From assembly GCA_017883105.1 (NCBI GenBank), contig JADGOF010000048.1:1-10602 (forward strand): 10,602 bases of DNA, given 5' to 3'. Positions 1-6,295 of this stretch are shown piece by piece. The notes under the pieces were generated by a model. It worked only from the letters and a program-made list of their open reading frames with translations, was not told where the DNA came from and ran no database searches. The position numbers and the translations under genes were made by a program. The DNA comes from Acidimicrobiales bacterium (lineage in GTDB: Bacteria; Actinomycetota; Acidimicrobiia; Acidimicrobiales; RAAP-2). Positions within the stretch are counted from its first letter, which is position 1; each line of letters opens with the position of its first letter.

Positions 1-318
1 CGTGCCCGTCGGCAGGCCGTCCTCCCGCTTGGTGAGGTCGGAGCCCTCGCCGAAGCGTTCGAAGGGCAGGCTGGCGGCCCGGCCGGCGGAGGCGATCTCG
101 ACCACTTTGGGACGGGCGTTGAATACGTACATGCCGAGGCCGACCAGGGGCAGGAGGACCACCAGCACCAGGTAGGCGGCCTTGCTCTCCTCGGCCCGTT
201 TCCAGGCCCATCCGGGCTGGCGGATCAGGTCGACGGCGCCGAGCACGATCGACACCCCCACGATCAACGCCACTAGCTCGAGGGAAAAGACATTCAGACT
301 TGCGATCTGCCCACTCAT
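1..318 (-). CDS. Small two-helix membrane protein, C-terminus outside window
   Basis: The frame is open for 106 codons from ATG at 318 to the window edge, so the C-terminus is missing. A strong Shine-Dalgarno, GAGGAGG (334-328), lies 9 nt before the ATG and fixes the start. The protein begins MSGQIASLNVFSLELVALIV. A first hydrophobic helix spans about residues 8-30. A short basic/polar loop with RQPGWAWKRAEESK follows, then a second helix at about 48-67 (AAYLVLVVLLPLVGLGMYVF), and then a polar tail. Two helices joined by a short charged loop, with a Pro-Leu near the end of helix 2, resemble the PLDc_N and DUF2516 kinds of small actinobacterial membrane protein. I cannot choose between them and no function is claimed. 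It lies downstream of dnaE2 on the same strand, but the 249-base gap and its own SD suggest separate expression. Confidence 0.75.
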   Translation of the reverse strand, partial: MSGQIASLNVFSLELVALIVGVSIVLGAVDLIRQPGWAWKRAEESKAAYLVLVVLLPLVGLGMYVFNARPKVVEIASAGRAASLPFERFGEGSDLTKREDGLPTGT

Positions 319-567
319 ATACTACAGCCTCCTCGTTGTGCCGATATCGCTGATGCGCTGCTGTCACTGATGTACTGCTGTCGCCGGGCGCCGGGACGGC
401 GGCCCTTGCGGGATGCCCTGCGGTGCGGTCGTTCGGTGCTGCTGTGCCCCGGGGGACACGTCGGTTGAGTCGCTGACTGAGTGCGGCATGGGAATCATCG
501 ACGTTGCTATGGTACTGCTTCGTCACGCTAAGTGTTGTCGACCCTACGAAGAGTAGTCAAGAGGGAG
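319..567. other. Intergenic gap between dnaE2 and the membrane protein gene
   Basis: No credible gene is visible in these 249 bases; the short open frames on the plus strand have no supporting SD or family resemblance. The stretch holds the SD of the membrane protein gene (328-334) and a small imperfect tandem repeat (349-382). On the minus strand, TTGACT occurs about 10 nt after the dnaE2 stop, but I see no well-placed -10 for it. I see no convincing GC hairpin with a T-run that would terminate the dnaE2 transcript. Confidence 0.6.
349..382. repeat. 17-bp imperfect tandem duplication
   Basis: Two adjacent 17-bp units, GCTGATGCGCTGCTGTC (349-365) and ACTGATGTACTGCTGTC (366-382), agree at 14 of 17 positions. 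They lie just upstream of the SD of the membrane protein gene, so they would fall in its leader or promoter. A simple replication-slippage origin is likely. A regulatory role is possible but unsupported. Confidence 0.6.
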
Positions 568-3500
568 TTATCGGAAATCGCGGGACGAGGGGACCGGACC
601 CAGCTCGAGGGGCTCGAACCGCTCGGCCACCAAGGTGGTCGAGCCTTCGGATCGTTCGAGCCGGCCCCGGACCAGCAGGGCCGGGCACGCCCGGGCTACC
701 GGCTTCCACCGGATCCAGGCGCCACGGGAGCACACGATGTTGACCATGCCGGTCTCATCCTCGAGGTTCAAGAAGACCGCACCGTGGGCGCTCTCGGGCT
801 GTTGGCGGTGGGTGACCACCCCCCCGACGGTGATCCGGTCCCCGGTCGGCCTCGACGCCAGCGCTCCGGCCGGGACCACGCCCCGTCGGTCCAGTCCGCC
901 CCGGGCCAACTCCATGGCGGTGGTGTCCGGGGCCATCCCGAGCGACCACAGGTCATCGGCCACCTCCTCCCACGCGGTGGGCACCGGCAGGGGCGGTGAC
1001 GCCGATCCGGTGACCACGCCCGGTAGCCGGTCCGGCGTGGCCTGGGAGGCCGCCCCCGCCCCCCACACCAGCGACCGCCGATGTGGAGGGGGAGCAGATC
1101 GGCCCGCCGCCGGTCTGCCGGTCAGGCCGTCCAGCGCCCCGGCGGTGGCCAACGCCTCCAGCTGGGCCCGGGTGACCCCGGCCCGGCGCACCAGATCCTC
1201 CATGCTCGACCAGGGGCGCCCCTCGGCGATCCTCGCCGCCGTCTCCCCGCCGATGCCGCGCACCGAGGTCAGCCCGAGCCGCACGGCGGGGCCGACCTGC
1301 TCCCCGCCACCGGAGGTGCCGTCCTCGAGGCTGGCGCCGGCCCGGCCGACGTTCACGTCGGGGCGACGGACGGCCACCCCGTGGCGCTCGGCATCGGCGA
1401 TCAGGCTCTGGGGGGACCAGAACCCCATGGGCTGGGCGTCCAGCAGCCCGGCGGTGAAGGCGGCCGGATAGTGCACCTTGCACCAGGCGGTGGAGTACAC
1501 CAGGTGGGCGAAGGCCACCGAATGGCTCTCGGGGAACCCGAAGTTGGCGAAGGCGGCCAGGGCGGCGTACACCTGCTCGGACACCTCGGCCGACACCTGC
1601 CGGGCCGCCATCCCCGCGAACAGCCGATCGCGGAGACGGGCCATCCGCTCACCCGACCGCTTGGCGCTCATCGCCTGGCGCAGCTCGTCCGCCTCGGCGG
1701 GGGAGAAGCCGGCCACATCGATGGCGATCTGCATCAGCTGCTCCTGAAAGAGCGGCACCCCGAGGGTGCGCTCCAGGGCCGGCTGCAGCAGGGGGTGGAG
1801 ATAGGTGACCGCCTCGGTCCCGTTGCGCCGACGGATATAGGGGTGGACGGCGTGTCCCTGGATGGGACCGGGCCGGATGAGGGCGACCTCGATGGCCAGG
1901 TCGTAGAAGCACCGGGGCTGGACCCGGGGGAGGGTGTTCATCTGGGCCCGCGACTCGACCTGGAACACCCCCACGGTGTCCGCCCGGCACAACAGGTCGT
2001 ACACCTCGGGCTCCTGTTCGAGCCGGGCCAGGTCGATGTCCACCTGGTGGAACCCGCGCACCAGGTGGACCGTGTTGTGCAGTGCGGTCAACATGCCCAG
2101 GCCGAGCAGATCGAACTTGACCAGTCCGGCCGTCGCGCAGTCGTCCTTGTCCCACTGGAGCACACTGCGACCGGGCATCCGGCCCCACTCGACCGGGCAG
2201 ACCTCGACCACCGGGCGGTCGCAGATCACCATCCCCCCGGAGTGGATCCCCAGGTGACGGGGGAAGTCGAGGAGGTCGGTGGCCAGGTCCCGCACCAAAG
2301 GGGGCAGGTCACTCCGCTCGCTGAACGGCTCGCCCCGGTCGACCGACTTCGACCACCCGTCCACCTCCTCGGGCGTGTACCCGAGCGCCTTGCCCACGTC
2401 ACGCAACGCCGAGCGTGACCGGTAGGTGATGACGTTGGCCACCTGGGCCGCGTGCATCCGGCCGTACCGTTCGTAGACGTACTGGATGACCTCTTCCCGC
2501 CGGCCCGACTCGATGTCGATGTCGATGTCCGGCGGCCCGTCCCGGGCGGGGGAGAGGAACCGCTCGAACAGGAGGCCCAGGGACACGGCATCGACGTTGG
2601 TGATGCCGAGGGCGTAACAGACGGCGGAGGTGGCGGCCGAGCCCCGGCCCTGGCAGAAGATGTCCTCCCGCCGGCAGAACATGACGATGTCCCACACGGT
2701 GAGGAAGTAGCCGGGGAATCCGAGCTCGCCGATGACGGTGAGCTCGTGGTCGAGCTGGGCCCAGGCCCCCGGTACCCGCTCGGCCTGCCGCGACCCGTAG
2801 CGGTCGGTGGCGCCCCGGCGGACCAGCTCGACCAACCAGGTCTGCTCGGTGTGCCCGTCCGGCACCGGGAAGTCGGGGAGCCGGGGGGCCACCAGGCGGA
2901 GATCGAACGCGCAAGACGCGGCGATCTCCGCGGCCCGTTCGACCACCCCGGGCCACCGGGCGAACCGCCGTTGTTGCTCCGCCTCCCCACGCAGGCAGGC
3001 GGTGGCCGACGACGGGAGCCACCCCTCGAGGTCCTCGAGGGTCCGGCGGGCCCGCACCGCGGCCACCGCGGTGGCCAGGGGGAAGCGGGCGGGGGTGGCG
3101 TAGTGCACGTTGTTGGTGGCCATGGCGGCCACCCCCCGCTCGGTGGCCAGCAGGGCCAGGGCGTCGTTGCGGGTGGCGTCGATCGGGTTGCCGTGATCCC
3201 ACAGCTCGACGGCCAGATGGTCGCGGCCGAAGCGCCCGATCAGCTGGTCGAGGGTATGGGCTGCCGCGGCCGGTCCGCCGGTGGTGAGGGCGGTGGCCAG
3301 TGCCCCCTTACGGCACCCGGTGAGCACCTGCCAGTGCCCGCCGTGGTGGTCGGCCAGGTTGTCGAGGGTGATGATCGGCTTGCCTTTCTCCCCCCCGGCC
3401 AGGTGGGCCTCGGCGATCACCCGGCTGAGTCGGGCATAGCCCTCGGGATCCCGGGCCAGCACGACAAGGTGGGTGCCGTCCGGATCCGGCATACCGGTCC

Positions 3501-3732
3501 GGACGTAGGAGGTGCCCGCTCCGGCGATGGTGAGCTCGGTGCCGAAGACGGTGGGCAGACCGAAGGTCCGGGCCGCCTCGGCGAAGCGGACCACACCGTA
3601 GAGACCGTTGTGGTCGGTGAGGGCGAGGGCCGACAGACCGAGGCGGACCGCGGCGGCGGCCAGCTCCTCGGGATGGCTGGCCCCGTCGAGAAAGGAGAAG
3701 TTGGAGTGGGCGTGGAGTTCGGCGTAGGCCAT
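568..3732 (-). CDS. dnaE2: Error-prone DNA polymerase DnaE2 (PolC/DnaE family, mutasome)
   Basis: Replicative-type C-family polymerase used for SOS-induced translesion synthesis with ImuA' and ImuB. The 1,054 residues match the usual DnaE2 length. The PHP domain opens the protein (YAELHAHSNFSFLDGASH, residues 3-20; TDHNGLYG at 39-46). The palm carries the catalytic aspartates in PPDIDIDIE (D402, D404) and the third in LVKFDLLGLG (D541). The conserved GRGSAATSAVCYALGI stretch is at 362-377. Near the C-terminus are a helix-hairpin-helix (LTSVRGIGGETAARI) and an OB fold (DRITVGGVVTHRQQ). All expected catalytic parts are present, so the enzyme looks intact. The frame stays open far upstream, but ATG 3732 is the right start: it yields the family N-terminus and has an AGGTG SD-like site. 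It lies 14 nt after the imuB stop, so the genes are probably co-transcribed and LexA-controlled from the imuA' promoter. Confidence 0.96.
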   Translation of the reverse strand: MAYAELHAHSNFSFLDGASHPEELAAAAVRLGLSALALTDHNGLYGVVRFAEAARTFGLPTVFGTELTIAGAGTSYVRTGMPDPDGTHLVVLARDPEGYARLSRVIAEAHLAGGEKGKPIITLDNLADHHGGHWQVLTGCRKGALATALTTGGPAAAAHTLDQLIGRFGRDHLAVELWDHGNPIDATRNDALALLATERGVAAMATNNVHYATPARFPLATAVAAVRARRTLEDLEGWLPSSATACLRGEAEQQRRFARWPGVVERAAEIAASCAFDLRLVAPRLPDFPVPDGHTEQTWLVELVRRGATDRYGSRQAERVPGAWAQLDHELTVIGELGFPGYFLTVWDIVMFCRREDIFCQGRGSAATSAVCYALGITNVDAVSLGLLFERFLSPARDGPPDIDIDIESGRREEVIQYVYERYGRMHAAQVANVITYRSRSALRDVGKALGYTPEEVDGWSKSVDRGEPFSERSDLPPLVRDLATDLLDFPRHLGIHSGGMVICDRPVVEVCPVEWGRMPGRSVLQWDKDDCATAGLVKFDLLGLGMLTALHNTVHLVRGFHQVDIDLARLEQEPEVYDLLCRADTVGVFQVESRAQMNTLPRVQPRCFYDLAIEVALIRPGPIQGHAVHPYIRRRNGTEAVTYLHPLLQPALERTLGVPLFQEQLMQIAIDVAGFSPAEADELRQAMSAKRSGERMARLRDRLFAGMAARQVSAEVSEQVYAALAAFANFGFPESHSVAFAHLVYSTAWCKVHYPAAFTAGLLDAQPMGFWSPQSLIADAERHGVAVRRPDVNVGRAGASLEDGTSGGGEQVGPAVRLGLTSVRGIGGETAARIAEGRPWSSMEDLVRRAGVTRAQLEALATAGALDGLTGRPAAGRSAPPPHRRSLVWGAGAASQATPDRLPGVVTGSASPPLPVPTAWEEVADDLWSLGMAPDTTAMELARGGLDRRGVVPAGALASRPTGDRITVGGVVTHRQQPESAHGAVFLNLEDETGMVNIVCSRGAWIRWKPVARACPALLVRGRLERSEGSTTLVAERFEPLELGPVPSSRDFR

Positions 3733-3746
3733 GGTGCACCTGGCTG

Positions 3747-4835
3747 CTATCCGTAGGTCGCTTCGACCCACCAGCGGCCCCGTTCGACCAGTAACAGGTA
3801 GGCCTCCGCCCCGGTGACCGCCTGCATGCGTGCACTGCGCCGCCGGGATCGCGACCACCACCGTTCGTCCGACGGCCACGGCCCCGCCCAGGCGGTCACC
3901 GGGGCCCAGGGGCTCTTCTCCACCGAGAGGCGGTCGGGGGTGGTGGTGAGCAGGCCCCGACCCGAGACCCGCACCGGCTCCCCCTCGGCGTTGTGCAGTT
4001 CGGCATGGAGCGGTGCAGGGTGGACGACGGCGGGTGCCGGCGGAGGGATCTGGCCCGGCCACGGGGCACCACCGTCGCCACCCTGGTGGCTGTCGCGGGT
4101 GTTCCAGGTGACGAAGCGGGCCCGCTGGGCCGGCCCCCGGCCCCCCTGGAGCCGGGCGGTCACCACGCTGTCCGGACCGAGGAGGCCCTGGACCGCGGCC
4201 AGCGACCGGGCTGCCCGGGCATCGGTGTCGCTCACCCCGCCCCAAAACCCGACCTCACCGGCCGGTGCGTCGGGGCCCGGGGCAGTGCCGGGTCGGTCCT
4301 TCGTGCGCCGGCCGCCGACGGGCTGGCGGAGGTCACCCAACTCGCCGCTCCGCCCACTGGCCACCAGGTGGCTCGTGACACCGTCGGCCCCGAACCGGCC
4401 GAGCACATGGGATGCCGGGAGCGCGGCGAAGTCACCGAGGGTACGGATGCCCAACCGGTCCAACAGCTCGGCCAACTCGGGGTTCCCGAGGATGGAGACC
4501 GGAAGCGGGGCCAGGAAGTCCGGGGCCCCCCCCGCCGGTACGACCAGGCCGCCGGATGCGGCGAGGAGGGCGGCGAACAACCCGTCGGCCACGCCGACCT
4601 CGACCGGGGTGATGGCCGAGGTTGCTTCGACGACCAGCTGGACCAGCGTGTCTTCGCCGCCGAAGTAGCGGGCCGGTCCCCGGGCGGGAAGCGAGCAGAT
4701 GCCGGGTCGCACGGTGGTGACCCAGGGGCAGTAGGCCTCGACGGCTTCGACCACCGTGACGAACGACCGGAGGGCGGCTCCGCCCTCGTCCTCGTCGAGG
4801 AGGTCGGGGCAGCGCACGACAAGCAGGCGGTCCAC
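3747..4835 (-). CDS. imuB: ImuB-like Y-family polymerase homologue, compact form
   Basis: ImuB is a non-catalytic Y-family polymerase relative that links the mutasome to the beta clamp and to DnaE2. Family marks seen here: GPARYFGG (53-60), VADGLFAALLA (about 82-92), the thumb helix-hairpin-helix region (about 119-150, DRLGIRTLGDFAALP), the LLGP...LQGGRGPAQR block (about 219-239) and the terminal RGRWWVEATYG. The start is GTG 4835, one base after the imuA' stop, and there is little room for another. At 362 residues it is clearly shorter than the roughly 500 usual for ImuB. Two parts seem absent: about the first 80 residues (palm start), since residue 8 onward (RCPDLLDEDEG) aligns best from memory with an internal block; and the little-finger region, since the thumb runs within about 45 residues into the GFWGG block. 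No frameshift is evident. It may be a lineage-specific compact ImuB or a product of in-frame deletions. Confidence 0.85.
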   Translation of the reverse strand: MDRLLVVRCPDLLDEDEGGAALRSFVTVVEAVEAYCPWVTTVRPGICSLPARGPARYFGGEDTLVQLVVEATSAITPVEVGVADGLFAALLAASGGLVVPAGGAPDFLAPLPVSILGNPELAELLDRLGIRTLGDFAALPASHVLGRFGADGVTSHLVASGRSGELGDLRQPVGGRRTKDRPGTAPGPDAPAGEVGFWGGVSDTDARAARSLAAVQGLLGPDSVVTARLQGGRGPAQRARFVTWNTRDSHQGGDGGAPWPGQIPPPAPAVVHPAPLHAELHNAEGEPVRVSGRGLLTTTPDRLSVEKSPWAPVTAWAGPWPSDERWWSRSRRRSARMQAVTGAEAYLLLVERGRWWVEATYG

Positions 4836-4836
4836 G

Positions 4837-5637
4837 TCAGTCCTCGGCGTTTCCCGTGGCTGCCGCCGCGGCGCCTCCCGTGACCTCCGTCACGGTGCCG
4901 GTGGCGGAGGGGAGCCACAGGCATTGACGCCGGGGGCGCACCGCGGCGCGCCGACCGGTCGCCGTCACCGTCATCCGGCGCCGGTGGAGGTACCCCTCGC
5001 CTACCCCCCCGCCGTCCCAGTGCATGTCGTTGACGCGCAGATGGACATCGGGGTGTTCGGGCCAACCGGCCCGCCCCGGCATCACCACCAGGACGGCCCG
5101 GCGCTCCCTGGCCCGGGCCACCAACCGGCGGACCACGGCCGGCCGTGGGGGGGAGGGGGGGCAAAGCGCGACCACGTCGACCCCGTCGATCAACGCCGCG
5201 GTGACCTCGGCCCACGCTGCCCCCGGCCGGGGGACCACGGTCAACCGGGCGAGGTCGATGCCGAGGTCGTGGGCGGCGACGGCACCCAGGCCGGGAAGGC
5301 CGACGAATGCGCACCACGACCCGGCCCCCGACGCGGCGGCCAGCAGGGCCATGGCCAGGCTGATGCCGCCCCCGGCGTTCCCGTCGGAGGTGCCGGCGGC
5401 CAGGCCGGTCACGACGAGGGTGCTGCCCCGGCGCAGGCCACCGTCGGGGAACAGGCCGGCCAGGGGCGGTGTCACCGGGAGGAGGCGGGTCTGACTGGAG
5501 GCGATGGGGCGGGTGCGCTCGGCCAGCAGGTCCAGGGACTTCCGGGCCCGTTGCCTGTCCGACCCCCCGGCCAGACCCTGGCCCTCGGCCGTGCCGTCCT
5601 GCAGGGAGGCCTGCTGATCGGCCAGGGATACGAACAT
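4837..5637 (-). CDS. imuA': ImuA' mutasome accessory protein (RecA-like fold)
   Basis: First gene of the mutasome operon; in actinobacteria ImuA' works with ImuB and DnaE2 in induced mutagenesis. The 266 residues show the RecA/SulA-like core: a hydrophobic strand and turn (GLRRGSTLVVTGLAAGTSDG, about 67-86) where RecA has its Walker A, but without a GKT/S, so the P-loop is degenerate. ALIDGVDVVALCPP (about 148-161) sits where a Walker B strand would be. RARERRAVLVVM and RPRRQCLWLPSATG follow. The C-terminal tail is Ala/Thr-rich (GGAAAAATGNAED). ATG 5637 has no SD but sits 7 nt after a TATTGT -10 box, so a leaderless mRNA is likely. The ATG also lies inside the LexA operator. Assignment rests on family pattern plus its position ahead of imuB and dnaE2. 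Confidence 0.85.
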   Translation of the reverse strand: MFVSLADQQASLQDGTAEGQGLAGGSDRQRARKSLDLLAERTRPIASSQTRLLPVTPPLAGLFPDGGLRRGSTLVVTGLAAGTSDGNAGGGISLAMALLAAASGAGSWCAFVGLPGLGAVAAHDLGIDLARLTVVPRPGAAWAEVTAALIDGVDVVALCPPSPPRPAVVRRLVARARERRAVLVVMPGRAGWPEHPDVHLRVNDMHWDGGGVGEGYLHRRRMTVTATGRRAAVRPRRQCLWLPSATGTVTEVTGGAAAAATGNAED

Positions 5638-5644
5638 ACGTTCG
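5631..5644. promoter_or_regulatory. LexA (SOS) operator over the imuA' start codon
   Basis: CGAACATACGTTCG is a perfect dyad, CGAAC-ATAC-GTTCG, and matches the actinobacterial SOS box TCGAAC-N4-GTTCGA at 15 of 16 positions when the flanking bases are included. The imuA' ATG (5637-5635, minus strand) lies within it. LexA bound here would cover the predicted transcription start and block the whole operon until DNA damage. Confidence 0.88.
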
Positions 5645-5650
5645 ACAATA
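5645..5650 (-). promoter_or_regulatory. -10 box of the imuA'-imuB-dnaE2 operon
   Basis: TATTGT on the minus strand fits the actinobacterial TANNNT pattern and ends 7 nt before the imuA' ATG, placing the transcription start at or next to the start codon. No good -35 hexamer is seen 17-18 nt upstream (GGGCAA/TGGGCA). Confidence 0.6.
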
Positions 5651-5775
5651 CCGTCCTCGGGACGACATTGCCCAGTCGCAATTCCTGTACCGATATCCCC
5701 CCTGTTCGCCCGACGTGCTCGCTAACATGGGGGCACCAGAGAGAGGAGGTGGTCCAACTGAGCAGTCAACGTTTT

Positions 5776-5873
5776 GGGACCCTGGAGGTGGCTGGCCGCT
5801 AAGGCGGCTCGCTGTACCACCTGGCGAATCCCAGCCAGACACCCACTGGGCGACCTAGTCGGACCCAGGTCCC
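5776..5873 (+). ncRNA. Candidate structured RNA with three-way-junction layout
   Basis: Four stems fit together without conflict. The closing stem pairs GGGAC (5776-5780) and CTGG (5782-5785) with CCAG (5865-5868) and GTCCC (5869-5873), one bulged C. Directly inside, AGGTGG (5786-5791) pairs with CCACCT (5817-5822) and carries the hairpin GCCGC-TAAG-GCGGC (5795-5808). A third stem pairs CCCAG (5830-5834) with CTGGG (5846-5850). I do not recognise a known riboswitch or RNA class. The strand is uncertain, since the pairing is close to symmetric; plus is preferred because of the upstream TAACAT and SD-like sequence. In GC-rich DNA short stems occur by chance, so this stays tentative. Confidence 0.3.
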
Positions 5874-5921
5874 ATCCGGCGCAGTACGGGAACCCCAGTG
5901 AACAAATCAGCACCTTTGCAT

Positions 5922-5953
5922 CTGCAGGGCGTCTCTCCGGAGGCGCCCTGCAG
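5922..5953. repeat. Perfect 10-bp inverted repeat
   Basis: CTGCAGGGCG (5922-5931) and CGCCCTGCAG (5944-5953) form a perfect 10-bp stem with a 12-base loop. There is no T-run on either side, so it is not a standard intrinsic terminator. It could be part of a structured RNA or a protein site. Confidence 0.6.
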
Positions 5954-6048
5954 CATGTCCATGGTCGGTGAGATCAAGGCGGCCAGGGCCATCAGGGCCG
6001 CATGGTGGTCTCGTCGACAGCGAGGCCGCACGCACCCCGGGTCATCAC

Positions 6049-6109
6049 CGGGTGGACCGCCACTGACGGCACGGCCAGGTTCACCGTGCCGCGACCACCC
6101 GTCCACCCG
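6049..6109. repeat. Nested inverted repeats
   Basis: An outer 9-bp perfect stem, CGGGTGGAC (6049-6057) with GTCCACCCG (6101-6109), encloses an inner 7-bp perfect stem, GGCACGG (6068-6074) with CCGTGCC (6084-6090). Ten unpaired bases lie on each side between the stems and the apical loop has nine. The symmetric layout suggests a folded transcript or cruciform, but no class is recognised. Confidence 0.55.
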
Positions 6110-6228
6110 ACCACGGTGGATTCCCGCCACGAGTGGGCGGGCACCGCCCTGCCCCGCCCGGACCCGTCGGTCGGGATGCGGCCCGCATCGTGAGGGAGCC
6201 GACGACACTTCGGCCCGGCCGGGACCGG

Positions 6229-6234
6229 TTGACA
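6229..6234 (+). promoter_or_regulatory. Stranded -35 box of the ArsR-family gene
   Basis: TTGACA, a consensus -35, lies 6 bp before the target duplication. With the transposon and one duplication copy removed it stands 18 bp upstream of TATTAT (10354-10359). It is now separated from that -10 by more than 4 kb and cannot act with it. Confidence 0.7.
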
Positions 6235-6239
6235 TGTGA

Positions 6240-6247
6240 CTAGATGG
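6240..6247. repeat. Left copy of 8-bp target-site duplication
   Basis: CTAGATGG directly abuts the left inverted repeat. An identical copy abuts the right inverted repeat at 10341-10348. Eight base pairs is the duplication length known for IS1595-family elements. Confidence 0.9.
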
Positions 6248-6270
6248 GGCAACTATCCCTTGACTGTATA
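6248..6270 (+). repeat. Left terminal inverted repeat (IRL)
   Basis: It begins GGCAACTATCCCTTGACT and ends GTATA. Against the right end it differs at positions 5, 10 and 15. The TTGACT inside it (6260-6265) also serves as -35 of the transposase promoter. Confidence 0.9.
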
Positions 6271-6288
6271 GGTCCAGCGTGTCATACT
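6260..6288 (+). promoter_or_regulatory. Transposase promoter with -35 inside IRL
   Basis: TTGACT (6260-6265), a 17-bp spacer and CATACT (6283-6288) make a good sigma-70-type promoter. The -10 ends 7 nt before the transposase ATG, so the mRNA is probably leaderless. No SD precedes the ATG. Confidence 0.7.
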
Positions 6289-6295
6289 TATATCT

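Larger units (their letters stand above)
5651..6239. other. Gene-poor stretch rich in inverted repeats
   Basis: No confident protein gene lies in these 589 bases. Two short frames have high GC3 and neither has an SD or a recognisable family: plus 6002-6193 (63 aa) and minus 5992-6252 (86 aa, whose start lies within the transposon). On the plus strand, TAACAT (5723-5728) could be a -10 without a clear -35. GAGAGGAGG (5741-5749) could be an SD ahead of a very short frame, from CTG 5757 or GTG 5750 to the TAA at 5801. Several strong inverted repeats are listed separately. The stretch may hold a structured RNA, a leader region, or the remains of a decayed gene. Confidence 0.5.

Noticed and set aside
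1081..3756. Long plus-strand open frames (445 aa and 434 aa) opposite dnaE2
   Set aside because: They are antisense shadows of a clearly recognisable DnaE2, have low-complexity Gly/Pro/His-rich composition and no SD.
3733..4245. Upstream extension of the dnaE2 frame by 171 codons
   Set aside because: It runs out of frame through imuB and reads as Pro/Arg-rich nonsense; ATG 3732 gives the conserved N-terminus.
5790..5830. T-box-like AGGTGGTACAGCGAG on the minus strand
   Set aside because: It resembles the T-box core only loosely; there is no stem I, specifier loop or aminoacyl or amino-acid gene downstream, and it pairs as part of the candidate stems.
5821..5840. tRNA T-arm-like CTGGCGAATCCCAG
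   Set aside because: The loop is not TTCRANY and no acceptor, D or anticodon arms can be fitted.
5992..6252. Small frames on both strands (plus 6002-6193; minus 5992-6252)
   Set aside because: Both have high GC3, so codon bias does not choose between them; no SD, no family, and the minus one would start inside the transposon.
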